A stretch of 64,000 bases of DNA from Megalopta genalis (GCF_051020955.1 NC_135014.1:25285221-25349220), one strand, 5' to 3'; shown: positions 45,056 through 57,527, numbered from the stretch's first letter. The notes: generated from the sequence alone by a model not told the origin. Translations and numbers: made by a program.

Positions 45056-45985
45056 AATTTGCGCTAAACAGTCGCATGAAATTTTCCGCATTCGAGATAC
45101 TGATTTCATAACGCCAGCTGCATCGTTGATTACCGTCCTGCCAAATTAATTCAACCATCAGTCGCGTTCACTATATTCTACGATACTAGTCGTAGAACTG
45201 CTCCGTTCTATCTGTTCTCTATTCATTCCGTCACTCCAAGTAATTGGTGAATCGTACTGATTGCTCGTCATTTTTCCTCGTCTTTTATACCGTTTTCGTG
45301 AACTGCCGGCAGCCAATCAGCGTACACCAATTGTCGCTTTGAAACAAAGTCAACGCGTGGTATTTTTCGAGCGTGCGTACGCGCGAGTGAATCCAGCGTT
45401 ACCCGGCTCGACCTATTGTTAGAGGGCCATTCTAGTCTGGAACGCGATACGTTAGATTAACTTCGGGATTTTTTATTTCCCCCCTCCGCCATGCGAAACT
45501 ACAAAATTCCGTACTCCATGGAATCTCGATTTTATAAGACAAAAAAAGGAGAAGGGCGAAAAATGCATTGTTGGGCGTGTTAATCAATTAATTCTGTTCT
45601 TGGTGAAACCGTTCTATCCTGCAAAAACGTGCAGTCGAATCGGTGCTGCATTTTCCAGCAGTTGTTTGTTTTTCTTTTTTTATTATTTTCTTTATTTTCT
45701 GTTTTTTTATTATTTGGGCTAAAGAAACCCTGTCGAAGAGTTGTGTGACATTACATTATTTTATACGGGGTATAATTGTACTTTTATAAAAATAATTGTC
45801 CTCTTTTTGCAATATTTACTAATGTTACTATTTATTAAGCTATATACATTAATTTTTGTTTCAAATTCGTAGGTTAGATTTTTTAAAGAAATTATATAAA
45901 TTCGAGCAAGCTTTTCCATTAGATTCGCATAGTAGGAATCTCACAGATAAAAAAATTCTACAATTTTAAAACCCTGCTATAGAGG
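45056..45985. other. No gene seen
   Basis: Mixed then AT-rich. No frame longer than chance. Confidence 0.4.
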
Positions 45986-46305
45986 GCCTGCGAATCATTT
46001 ATAATTTTCTTAAACAATGTTCTGTAAAGAATATAGAAACTATATATAAAATATATGTAGAATAAAATATAGAATATATAACAAATAAATAAATAATGTA
46101 CATAACATAGTATAATAAATAAATACCATAATAAATATATAGTAATATATACTAATATAATAAGTACAAATAAATAATAAATAGCAATATATAATAGATA
46201 ATAACATAACAATATATGTATAGTAATATAAAAATAGATATATAATAATAATAGTATAACAAATATATAGCGTAAAAAATAAATAAATAAATAAATAAAT
46301 AAAAT
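45986..46305. repeat. AT-rich simple sequence ending in (AAAT)n
   Basis: ATAATA/TATAA-rich sequence with a clean (AAAT)6 run at about 46279-46303. Confidence 0.85.
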
Positions 46306-46817
46306 GGCGTCGAAATTCGGCTAAATCGTCAACGTGGGTACATGTAGCCCAGCACTCTTCCGTACTAATTTCCGAAAATCAGGGATCCGGTGGAATTATA
46401 TTATAGTTCTCGCTGTGGAAGAGAGCGTTGCCTGCCAGGCAGCCGTCCCGAGCGGATTCCGCAGCGTTTCGGACGTGTTAGCCGGCCCGTGAAATACGTT
46501 CCGTTGAATCGGCCGGATAAAATACTATTCGCGAAGTTATTGTGCATAATTCGCGCTAATTCGCGCGGCGCCGCCCCGGGGCCCGAACAACAATCGGCCC
46601 GGTATATCGCCGAATTTTGCGCCGCGGTTCCCGCGCGCAATTAGACGGCCGGCCACCGGCGTCGGTTCCCTTCGCGGCACAACAAAAGGCGCGGCCGGAA
46701 CACGCTCGTAAAATGAATTCGTTCGAATAACGCGCCGGAATTATTCTATCGGCAAAAATTTATGGGGAACGTCGCCGTCCCGCCGCACCGCGATATTACG
46801 TACCGAATCCACAGGAA
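46306..46817. other. CpG-rich stretch, no gene identified
   Basis: Complementary frames of 84 aa (+) and 79 aa (-) occupy the same interval, typical of GC-rich chance. No motif. Confidence 0.4.
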
Positions 46818-46867
<50 letters not shown>

Positions 46868-46915
46868 TTCTCTCTTTCTCTCTTTCTCTCTTTCTCTCTC
46901 TCTTTCTCTTTCTCG

Positions 46916-46976
<61 letters not shown>

Positions 46977-47054
46977 GATCGAGCCGCGAATGTGTGTTGG
47001 GCTTCGACGATACCGCGCGCCACAGGCATTGTATCTAGTCTGTTTACACCCGCG

Positions 47055-47108
<54 letters not shown>

Positions 47109-47112
47109 TCTG
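46818..47112. repeat. Two CT microsatellites
   Basis: (CT)n with TTTCTC variants at 46818-46973 and a purer run at 47056-47112, separated by about 80 nt of unique sequence. Ser/Leu and Arg/Glu open frames over them are artefacts. Confidence 0.95.
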
Positions 47113-47295
47113 TTCGTTCTAAGCCGTCATTCTCCGGGTACGGCTACGTGTGCGGTACCTAAAACGCGTTTGCGCGACCCGGTTTGGTTATTTCTTGTCG
47201 GTCGTTCCTTTTTTACGCGACCAGAGGGAAAGAGACGCTCGTCATTTTCGGGAAAACTCTGTCACCCTCATTTGTGTACTCAGCAATTTTTGGGA

Positions 47296-47536
47296 ATAAT
47301 TATTATTATAATTATTATTATTTGATAATGTAATAATAATTATTATTTATAATAATTATTATTTGATATATTTATTTGATTTATTCATTTGATTTGATTT
47401 ATTTGATATATTTATTTGATTTGATTTATTTGATTTATTCATTTGATTTGATTGATTTGATTTAATTTATTTGATTTGATTTCATTTTATTTATTATTTA
47501 TTTATTTGATTCATTTATTTATTTATTAATTTACAG
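47296..47536. repeat. ATT and ATTTG simple sequence
   Basis: (ATT)n followed by many TTTGATTTATTTGATT units, ending in (ATTT)n. Confidence 0.9.
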
Positions 47537-47664
47537 TTTGAATCAGATGGTATAATTAGCAGAATAGTGAAAAGCTTTTATGTATCTCAAATCATGTTCG
47601 CCCAGGAAACCATTGTGAAATAAACGCTTTCAACCATTTTGCTAATTATGCCATCCGATTCAAA
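47537..47664. mobile_element. 128-bp hairpin (small MITE or hairpin RNA candidate)
   Basis: TTTGAATCAGATGGTATAAT + TAGCA is mirrored by TGCTAATTATGCCATCCGATTCAAA, and the pairing continues through GAAAAGC/GCTTTC to a loop of about 30-40 nt. It lies inside AT simple sequence, which MITEs favour. Confidence 0.65.
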
Positions 47665-47769
47665 TATATAATAAATAAATCGAATAAATAAAATCATTAA
47701 TTATATTTCACATTTTTATTCATATCGACTTTTAGCGAAGCTGGAGCCGCGTGAAACAATGAAACATAT

Positions 47770-47955
47770 CAGATTAAATAGAATAAAATAAATAGACTAA
47801 ACTGGTAAAATCGAATAAACTAAAATAAACTAAAATAATATATAATAAAATAAGATAAACTAAAATAAAATATAATGAAATAAGTTAAACTAAAATAATA
47901 TATAATGAAATAAAATAAAATAAACTAACATAAAATATAATAAAATAAAATAAAC
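47770..47955. repeat. (AAATA/AAACTA)n simple sequence
   Basis: AATAAAATAAACTAAAATAA-type units of 5-10 bp. A TATAATGAAATAAGTTAAAC block repeats twice. Confidence 0.85.
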
Positions 47956-48830
47956 GTAACACGTACCGTTATTGAAAATACAAAAGTATGGATAAGGTGA
48001 AGAAAAGAAGGAGGAAACAGCAGAAAGAGAAAGCTAGAAGGAAAGATGCAGAGTGAACAAAGGTGGAGATAGCTAAAAGAAAGGATACGAGAGAGGGGGG
48101 AGGGCGAAGAGTGAGTATTGCAGCTGCAGGATAGAAAGCAACGAGAGTCAGTTAGGGGTCGGCTAAAAAGTGGCGAGCCCGAACGGCGGCCAGGGACCCG
48201 GCTCGGGGACCGAGGAGTGGCTACCCTCGAAATACGCCGCTGTTACCAAACTCCCCGGCGCAAAAAAACCTTTTAAAGGGGAAGTTTCACCTGCGAGGTA
48301 AAGGGGAATCGGGTTCACCTCGGTCAGTGGACTTTGAGGCGACGGAGCTGCGCGTAGCCCGAGACACCGCGATATGCTGGTTTTAAGAGGATCGAGAGCG
48401 AGTTATCGATTCCCACCGGTTGCTGCTGCACAAAGAGTTTCACACTGATTTCTGACGTGGAATTCCGTTTCTCGATTTTTACGCTTGCAATTTGACGGTG
48501 CAATTTCCTACGCCCCGTTGGATCCTCCTGTGTTTCAAGTGTTTTTAAAAAACGAGAGTGTTTGGTATACAGTGAAATTACTCTAGTCTTGAATTTATTT
48601 TTATAGTGTTGCAAGTCCATTCTTTTTTAGTTATAAATTACAAGAAGGTTGCACTAAATTAATCACAAATTATGCGATGTTTCATTTTCTTTTTTTAAAT
48701 GTTTTATGTTGTTGTCTACTAATGTTTGTCACAAATGCGAGAAATCCGCTGTCTATTAATAGTAATTATATTGTATACTTTCTTATTGTATTTGTTTGTT
48801 TGGAATTATATCACGGGAATATAATAATTA
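47956..48830. other. No confirmed gene; weak exon-like segment at 48167-48297
   Basis: Contains an A/G-rich tract, then a 131-nt open stretch ending at a GAG|GTAAAG donor-like site (see findings). A 98-aa reverse frame lies at 48324-48620 without a recognised family. Confidence 0.3.
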
Positions 48831-49092
48831 TTATTATTACATTCATTAATCTGTGGATTTTACGATATAATGATATATTATATTATGATATATTATATCA
48901 TATTATATATCATATAATTATATGATATATTTATATAATATATATGAGATAAAAATTTATATAATAAATATAAAATATAAAAAATTTACATATATATAAT
49001 TTATATATATAAATATATATAAAATTAAATAATATATAATAAATTATATAAAATATAAAAAATTTATATAATATATATGATATATTTATGAT
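48831..49092. repeat. TA-rich simple sequence
   Basis: ATATGATATATTATA-type sequence, with local palindromes such as TATATGATATA. Confidence 0.9.
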
Positions 49093-49814
49093 AAAAATGA
49101 CTAGAAAAAGTGAGAAGTAAACGCATTAGAAAAATGTACGAACGTCGCCGTCTTCCCTTCAATTTATTAAAATTATTCTTCGAAGAAGAAATACGTTATT
49201 TCTTTCATATCTGTCTTTTAAAATTTAGTTAGACAAAGTTTCTTTTTGCACGAAGATCCACCGTCCAGTAATCGTTCGATGATAATCAACGCGAACGTAA
49301 CGGATGTGTATGCAAAATAAAAATCGTCTGCTCCGATCGCAATAACCAGCAATAAATTTGGAAGTTAATAACACCGTCAGCCTCAGAAATTGTTACTCCC
49401 CTGTTTCGCGCGCCACCGACAGACAACAAAATCTCGCCGGTCAGCATCAAATTACGTTCGCAATGAAACTATTTCGAACAGCACCAGGAAACTACGGCGA
49501 TGTATAAAATATAAGGCTAACAATAGACATTCTTAAACTCGATAATGCCGGCTTTTAGAGTCCGCGGAGGAAGGCACGTTAAATTAGCAATTGCCCCAGA
49601 TGGGGATCAAGTTAAAACGAACGTCGGTAATTGTTAATTCGATTCTGCCGCCCGTCTCGGAATAAATGCGACGCGCGTTATTTCGAGCTCGTTTTAACCA
49701 CGCGATACCCGCGTGGCTGGTAGATTCCTCGTTACGGAAAGATTTGCGCGTGAATTCTTCACGACGATACTGATTTTTCTGATTTTTTACTAATTCGAAA
49801 TTCTCCATAATTTT
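49093..49814. other. No gene seen
   Basis: Mixed sequence. The 104-aa reverse frame (49584-49898) runs into the H1 MITE, so it is not a gene. Confidence 0.4.
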
Positions 49815-50003
49815 CCTTCGGTTTGTACAGAAAAATGGACGATTTGGGGAGAGGTTGACACGATTATTCGAGCACCTCGTTTTTATAATTGTCGACATAA
49901 AAATGAGCCGCGAGGCTCGAATAATCGTGTATCTCTTCTCTCCAAATTATCCATTTTTTTTTATTACGAGCTGAAGAAAAATTCAGCGGAGAATTTACTG
50001 TAT
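49815..50003. mobile_element. H1 hairpin MITE, copy 5
   Basis: AAAAATGGACGATTTGGGGA + GAGGTTGACACGATTATTCGAGC is mirrored by GCTCGAATAATCGTGTATCT + CTTCTCTCCAAATTATCCATTTTT. Centre CGTTTTTATAATTGTCGAC. It ends AGAATTTACTGTA. The best-preserved stem of the family here. Confidence 0.75.
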
Positions 50004-51866
50004 TTGAAAACATTCGACTGAGATAAGATATTTTTTTAACGAAGACGACGGATCGAACAATCGGTGAATTTATTGCACGTCTTTTATTCTCGATCATTTG
50101 TTGTTAACAGTTTATTTCGTTCACTGGGAGATTCTTTAGTGCAAAAATGAAATATATAAATAGTGCAATCGTTCTTGCACAAATACTGGAAATATTCTTG
50201 TACAAATCATACGAACGTTCTTGTGCAAATACTACAAATATTCTTGTACAAATATTTATTTATTTATTTATTTATTTACGTATACGTACGGCTTGAAAAT
50301 CCATTTTTACAATAAAAAACGAAAAGCTATCGTTAAAATTAATACAACGTTCCTTGCAGTTTAGAAATCCTGCATAAAAATCCACGCCATGCTCATTCAA
50401 AATTCATACATTGGTGGTTAATTTATTGTAGAAAAGATCAGCATAAAACGAGAAAAGAATAAAAAAAAGAGCAGATCAAACGGAAAACAAACAACCCAGA
50501 AGAATTTAAAGATACTGCAGCATTAATTTCGCGATTGTTGAAATCGAAGATACATTTCCATACAATTCCAGTTTCTCGCGATCAACTAACTTTAATTTCG
50601 CATAAAGATCCGCGACCTAATTGTCGCGACATAAAATTTCCCCGCGGAACGAAAAGATCTTTTTTTTTGTACGGAGAAACAGTTGCCGCATTTAGATCCA
50701 CGCGCAAAATCGCGTCGCGGCAGGAAAATCGAAGCGAAACCGGCGATCGTCGCTCGCGAAATTGTAATTTCCCGTAATCACATGGGCGCAGGATTTCGAG
50801 GGCAATAATAAGAGCTCGCGGCGTGTCCGTTCGGCCGTCGTGTTTCGGATCGTCGCGTCACCTTTTATTATCCCGTCGCAAAGGGAGTCCCGCCGGTCTG
50901 TTGCCGAATGAATTTCAGTTTGGATTTTCCGCGTCGGCGGAACACGCGTCGGACTCCTATTCAGGAGCGTAGAACATTGAAACGTTTCGAAGAGGCGGAG
51001 GAGGAAGGGGATGGGGACGAGGGGGAGAGGGCGCGTCGCGCGATTGCGTGGGCCGGGGTCCATAAATTGACGTGCAATCGGTCGACTAATTACTCGAACG
51101 AGCCGTGTTTTAAAAGCGGAGGCTGTTACGAGCGATTTGAGTCGGTAACGGGACGGCAAAAAGAAGGTCTCTCTCTCTGGCCGGCAACGCGGGATTTCGG
51201 TGTCAATTGGAACACCGGTCACTTTGGCTCGGTGATCGCGGCCCAGAGGCCCCGGTAACGAACGGGACAGATGGAAATTTGCATCCGGCGACATCCGGGG
51301 CTACACTTTGAATGCCCGGCAAGGCTGCAACGCGGATCATTTCGCGCGATCTACGCCAATGTCATGCGTGCGATATATTCCGACGCTCTGGAAAACAGGG
51401 CCGAATGAAAATCCGTGCTTTCGGGGACACGGTTCGCGGTTTATTTTTCGACGCTGTTTCGACACGGTCTCGCGCTCGAGATCTGAATGGCCGCGAAGAT
51501 TCCGAGATAAACACGACGCAACGTTTGTGGAAAACCGGTGCTGGAATCGCTTCGGAATAATTGTGACCGGTCCGAGAAAATCGGTGTTAATAAATTGTTG
51601 GATTATACGGTGGAACGAACGCAGCGTTGCTTGTGCCGGGGATCAATTTAATACTAGATTTAGGGGAATATTTAAAAGCAGCTGTGTGTTTCACGTTAGT
51701 TTATGAAAGTAGTAATCAGAGATTTGTTCTGATTTTTTTTTTTTAGCAGTGTTATCGTAATAGTCGCCAGAATGACGCATATTGCATGAATAATAACTCA
51801 CGAATGTATGCTCGCGATCTGATTAATCGGGAATTAAGAAGTTAGCGATCCGTCATTTTGACGGGG
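50004..51866. other. No gene seen; small repeats at 50165-50280
   Basis: Four loose ATTCTTGTACAAAT units precede an (ATTT)n run at 50254-50278. The CpG-rich part (50.7-51.6 kb) has a 200-aa reverse frame (50692-51294) and a 132-aa forward frame with no motif. Confidence 0.4.
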
Positions 51867-52275
51867 TTAAATTATATTATATATTTGTAAAATTATATTA
51901 TTAAATTATATTATATTTTGGGACATTATTAATTATTATTAATTACATTATTATAGTTATTATTATCGTTATGTTATTATTATATTTGTTTATATTATTA
52001 TAGCTATTATTATCATTATATTTATAAAATTATACTATTAAATTATATTACATTTTAGGACATTATTAATTATTATTAATTACATTATTATTATATTTGT
52101 TTATATTATTATAGTTATTATTATCATTATATTATTTTCACATTTATCTATATTATTATTAGTTATTACCTATTATTATTTATAATTATTATTATATATT
52201 ATTTTATTATTATATTACATTATTATTAGTTCTCATTTATTACTATTTATAACTATCATTAATTATTATCAACAC
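51867..52275. repeat. (ATT)n-rich simple sequence
   Basis: TTATTATTA-type sequence with GGACATTATTAATTATTATT twice, indicating an internal duplication of about 150 bp. Confidence 0.9.
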
Positions 52276-53484
52276 ATAATTAACACAACATTTCCTAACC
52301 GTCTCAATCGTCAAGATAGACTGCTTGGAATTTCCTCGCACATACTCGCCGACTAATTATCATCATTAACAAACAAACAATAGAAGTACCGTGCAGAATG
52401 CTCGATCGAACGGCCCGATCCATCGATCTCTGGAACGGAAGTGTTGCCACAGCGCGGAAGAACGGTCGAGTTAACCGGAAAATTGCAAGGCACACACGAA
52501 ACTCGGCCGCAGGATGGAATCTTAATTCGGCCCGGCCCGGCCCGGCCCGGCCCGGCCCGACCCGATTCCATCTCCGTTCCCCGCGATTTCTTGCCCCGGT
52601 CCCGGAGCTTCTTACGTAGTCCGGGCCTCCCCACGGGCTCTCCCGCGCGTCTTATTCTCTCCCATTCGTAATTAGGAAGCAAACAGAGCGGCGGTCTTGC
52701 CAAGTTGGCGTAGTCGGAGATGAAACAGCAGTTTCCGTCCGCCCATTCTTCTTCCGCCCACGCCCGTTGGCCATCTCGGGCTCTCCCTGGCCGCCGCCGG
52801 ACTACCCCTGACCTTTCCCGGGTCGTTTCGCAGCGCGCGCGGCCCGGGCTGTTCGAAACCGGGCCGGCGACGATGTTTCACGCTGCCAGATACACGGGCT
52901 CCGTGCCTCTGCCTCCTCGCTGTTCCCAGGATAAAAGGGGGTCTGCGCGGCGGAGGAGCTTCGCCCGCCGGAATAAATCAACCAATTCGAATAAGTCGAT
53001 GCTCTCGACGAATGTGATTCATTGCCGGTTTGATGCAATTTCGGTATCGCGATTCGGGAAACCGGGCTTCCGGCTCCCGGGGAAATTGATAGACCCGCGG
53101 TACCGACGAAATCGAATTACACGAAATTAGTAGATCAAGGTAGGTCCGTGCTGGGCGATGGTCAAAATGGTAGAACGAAATTGGTGGATCAAACGATAAA
53201 ATGAAGGGAATAGATCGGGACAATCGATGCGGACGATATTGATAAAATAATATTGATGGATCGAGATAGTTCGTACAGCGTGGTAATGGTGAATTAAAAT
53301 GGCTAGATCGAGACCCTGATTGCGCGGAATGGCGGCGATGAAACGAGTGGATCGAGGCGGTTGGTGCAGCTAATGCTGATAAAATAAAATGCGTGGTTCG
53401 GGACGGTTCATACGCGGTGATAAAATGTCGCGATAAGAACAGAGAAGGCAATTACTGTTCGTAAGAATTTGTATCCTCGTGTTG
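52276..53484. other. GC-rich stretch, no gene identified
   Basis: Includes a CGGCC pentamer run at 52530-52560. Overlapping frames up to 157 aa on both strands lack motifs. From 53130 a loose GATCGAGA/GGTAGAACG repetition of about 55 bp is visible. Confidence 0.4.
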
Positions 53485-53765
53485 CGACGAAGTGCATTTT
53501 TATGCATTTATATGATGCACGAGTGCGTTTGTATGCATTTATATGACGCACAAGTGCATTTGCATGCTTTTGTATGATGCACAAGTGCATTTGTACGCAT
53601 TTATATGATACACAAGTGCATCAGAAACTGCACATACGTGTCAACAACTGCACAGGCGCGTTAAAAACTGCACAAGTGCATTAAAAGTTGCATAGGCGCA
53701 TTAATAACTGCATAGGCGTATTAAAACCTGCACAGGTGTACCGACAACTGCACTGGTCTATTGTT
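53485..53765. repeat. Adjoining 31-bp and 20-bp minisatellites
   Basis: The 31-bp units (TATGCATTTATATGATGCAC + AAGTGCATTTG, starts 53501, 53532, 53563) pass into 20-bp units (ACTGCACAAGTGCATTAAAA) from about 53628. Both share GCACAAGTGCAT, so one array probably arose from part of the other. Confidence 0.85.
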
Positions 53766-54250
53766 TTATTCCCGAAAGCCGCGAGGTAAATCGAAACTGT
53801 TATTGCCGTTGCTAGCGTCGAAAACAACGTACTCCGGTTATTAATATAGTTATTATGAATTACACCGATATGCTTCAGAGACATTCGATATGCCTCGCTC
53901 TATAATATCAATTTATCTCGTTCCGTGTGGTGAATTGATACGTTTCGATGTAATCCTCGCGCATCGTTCGGATCAATTTAACGCAAAAGCGAAGTTAGTT
54001 TTCGGTTACATTTTTCAGCGGGAAGTTGTACGAATTCATTTAACGTCAACAATTCATGTTTATATGTATAGGTATTCGTGTACGCTTTTCGCTTCGACGA
54101 TTATTTATTTCGACAAAATATTTCACGATTGTGTAGATCGTGTAGAAAATATATAAATCGAAGATATCCAAAAAACGCTGATATTTTCTTTTCCATTTTC
54201 TGATACTTTCTTTTTAGTGTATCCTGACAGTCTTAGTACACTACATACAT
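53766..54250. other. No gene seen
   Basis: AT-rich. An 88-aa forward frame (53890-54156) has no recognised family. Confidence 0.35.
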
Positions 54251-54254
54251 AAAA

Positions 54255-54792
54255 AAAACGTAAAAATTTCCAGGATCATTTTTTTGACGCATTACGAATT
54301 TCCATGATCTTTTTGACGCATTAAAAATATCCACGACGATTTCTTTTAACGCGTTAAAAATTTCCATGATGAATATTTTAACGTGTTAAAAATTTCCGCG
54401 ACGATTTTTTAACGCATTGAAAATTTCCATGACGATTTTTTTAACGCATTAAAAATTTCCATGACGATTTTTTTAACGCGTTACAAATTTCCATGATGAT
54501 TATTTTAACGTGTTAAAAATTTCCATCACGATTTTTTAACGCATCAAAAATTTCCATGACGATTTTTTTAACGCGTTAACAATTCCCATGACGATTTTTT
54601 CAACGCGATAAAAATTTCCATGGTTATTTTCTTAACGCGTTAAAAATTTCCACGACGATTTTTTTAACACGTTAAAAATTTCCACGACGAATCTTTTAAC
54701 GCGTCAAAAATTCCCACAACGATTTGTTTTAACGTATAAAAAATTCCCACGACGAATCTTTTAACGCGTCAAAAATTCCCACGACGAAATCT
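54255..54792. repeat. 32-bp minisatellite (AACGCGTTAAAAATTTCC type)
   Basis: About 17 units of AAAATTTCCATGACGATTTT + TTTAACGCGTT, with the 32-bp step seen between 54421 and 54453. Many units contain the palindrome TTAACGCGTTAA. Confidence 0.9.
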
Positions 54793-56924
54793 CTCGTGAT
54801 ATCATTAAACGGCGAGGAATATCGAAATTGTATCCAGCTTGAAACTTCCTTCGCGAAACGCGATTCCGAAAAGTTTCGTTGTACAAACACTTCTCGGATC
54901 CCACTGTAAGCGCGGATGCGACTTCTCGTCCGCCGTTTCTTCGTCGCGTCTTCCGTCGTCCCCCTGTAACGCGAAGTGTCGAATCAACCGCCGCGAAAAT
55001 CGTATAGCTTCTAGACGGTTTTTACCCGTTCCCACGCCACCGGCGAAGCCCCCATCGGTCGTGGAGCTGCATCGTCGTCGTCGCGAACGTTTTTCCCGCC
55101 GCGAACTCGAGAACTCGTGGAAACGAGTGTTTTTCGCACGGTGATATATTGCTCGTTCCGCGACCGCTTTCTCTTTTTTCCACCCGCGCCCGCCCGCTTC
55201 CGTCCCGACTGCATATATTAGACGGTGTATTTTCTAGTTGTTATTTCGGATACTCTGCTATTTTTAGGCTGCGGTTCGCCGTGCACGAGATCCCCGACAA
55301 ATTAACGTTCCGACGCGGACAGAACTGCCGAACGAATTCGTTCCTTCTCGAGCCTTTTCTTTTTTTGCAGCGACGCGCCGCCAAAAAATTGCACCGTTTC
55401 TATTGGCTGGCGTTTCTATGTTCTTCTATGTATTATTTATGATTAGGATTAATGATTTAAGATTAGGATTGATCTAATGTGTTCACTGCGCGTGCACATT
55501 ATTTAATGCGTAGATTTTACGTCAATATTTTTTAATAAATTGATCTCACCGTACTGATATAAAGATCTTGAAATTCTAATTAATTCTTTTCTAGATCATA
55601 CTCACGCTTTTGCACTCTAAATTGATCCTCTTGTAGATTAAATCCATTCGGAAATTGAGTGCACTCATTTGTAATTATTTTTAATCACATTAACATTGAA
55701 TTGATGAAACGTACGACGTTTTTAATATTAACGAGAATTAAGTATTTGCAACGAAATTTCTATTGGTATTTTATACGAAACATTTCTTGAAGAATTTTGA
55801 GGATTTTATATAGTACTAATTTTACACAGAAGGGTATGGATACGTATCAAATTTACAAACTGCATAAAAGTTTAATTGCTAAATTTAATTTAAAGCTAAA
55901 TTTGGTGAAAACCGTGAAAATTCTGTTCGAGCAGAAAGAGGCTAGAAAATTAATTTGGAGCGCAAAAACGACTATGATCCACGAAAGAATTAATATCGAG
56001 TAGGAGCATAAGCGAGTATGGGGATTAAGGTCGGATCGGTAACGAGGACGGATTAATTTTCAACGGAGAGAAAGCGGGCGAAAATAGCGCGAAATAGCGA
56101 AAATTCGGCAAAAGATCCGTGTCCACGGTAGCGCAAATAAATTGCCCGGCAATCGGAGAATATTTTCGCTACGTTGTAATTTCGGGCTATCGATTGGATC
56201 GACTGGTGGTCGACATGTGGCATCGAATGTAACGTGGCTGACATGTCTGACCATTGATTACCTCTTCCACTGGCTCCGGACACCGCGGTACCGGCTTTTC
56301 CTATTTGTCATCCGTCGCTATTTATTGTCTATCCGGTTACCGACCACCGTATCCGCGGGGCGCAGGTAAGAAGAGAGGAAAAAAAGAAGGGAGGAGCGGA
56401 TATTTACAATCAATTACAGGGTAGCGGAACTAGCGTGGAATAGACAGGCCGGGCGCACCGAATCGTAAATCAATGGCGCGTAACACGGAAATATTGAATA
56501 CCGATTCGGCCTGAAACGGGAACCGTACGTGGAAAAATTTCATTCTACACGTTCCACTTACTTCTGCACGAAGAATCACGATTCCTTCGGTTCTACCGCT
56601 GTTGCCGACATACCTCGTGCCCAACCGTTCTCGTACGTTCCACTTGCACTCGGGACCGATGCGGTGCAGTTTTCGAAAACGCAGAGAACGGGAAATATTC
56701 CACGCGATCGCAGCACCGTTTCGACGACCGCGCGGAGTTTAGTTCCCGTTAATTCTGTCCTCGACAGAACTATCGACAGTGATTTCTCCCGGAAATGTTC
56801 GGAGGTCGGGGTCGAAACCGGCAGATCTGAGAATGCCAAGTCGCGATTCCTCGGGCCTCGCGGCTCATTTTTTATAGTTACGGTATACGTTAATATGGAT
56901 TAAAACGATTATTTCTGATTTTTT
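54793..56924. other. No gene seen
   Basis: CpG-rich to 55400, AT-rich to 56000, then mixed. The 101-aa (54839-55144) and 124-aa (56529-56903) forward frames have overlapping reverse frames and no motif. Confidence 0.4.
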
Positions 56925-57392
56925 GGCACGTTCCGAGGCAATTCGGAGGCCACGTGACGCGATTCGAGGCGATTCGGAGGCCACGTGACGCGATTCGAGG
57001 CGATTCGGAGGCCACGTGACGCGATTCGAGGCAATTCAGAGGCCACGTGATATGATTCGAGGTAATTCGGAGGCCATGTGATATGATTTAAGGCGATTCG
57101 GAGGCTACGTGATATGATTCAAGGTAATTCGGAGGCCACCTGACGCGATTAGAGACAATTCGAAGGACACGCGACGCGATTCGAAGGCAATTCGGAGGCC
57201 ACATGGCGCGATTCGAGGCGATTCGGGGGCCACATGATATGATTCGAGACAATTCGGAGGCCACGTGACACGACTCGAGGCAATTCGGAAGCTACGTGGC
57301 GTGATTCGCAGGCAATTCGGAGGCCACGTGACACGATTCAAAGGCGATTCAGAGGCCACATGACGCGATTCGAAGGCAATTCGTAGACCCAA
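56925..57392. repeat. 31-bp minisatellite with repeated CACGTG
   Basis: About 15 units of ATTCGGAGGCCACGTGACGC + GATTCGAGGCG. The 31-bp step is read at 56941, 56972 and 57003. At least six copies keep CACGTG, a canonical E-box palindrome; others carry CACATG or CATGTG. Reverse frames of 61 and 111 aa across it are repeat-derived. Confidence 0.9.
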
Positions 57393-57451
57393 ACAGACCA
57401 TTTTGTGTCGTTTTCCAGGAATTCGCGTCGCGTGCCGCATTCAATAAATTA

Positions 57452-57527
57452 CACAGGCGTAGAACTAGCACAAGGAAATTCACAGCATCCCGAAATTAGG
57501 CATTTCCAGAATAAATTACTGTACTTC
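57452..57527. mobile_element. Solo H1-type right end
   Basis: GGCGTAGAACTAGCACAAGG, CAGCATCCCGAAATTAGGCA and AATAAATTACTGTACTTC match the right flank of H1 copy 2 (3573-3650) in the same order. No hairpin core is adjacent, so it is a fragment. Confidence 0.6.

Noticed and set aside
50692..51294. 200-aa reverse frame in CpG-rich sequence
   Set aside because: GC-rich sequence has few stops. No domain or signal peptide, and a 116-aa forward frame lies opposite.
53485..57392. Possible CRISPR array, because of 31-32-bp repeat spacing
   Set aside because: Repeats are contiguous with no unique spacers, in a eukaryotic context with no cas genes; these are minisatellites.
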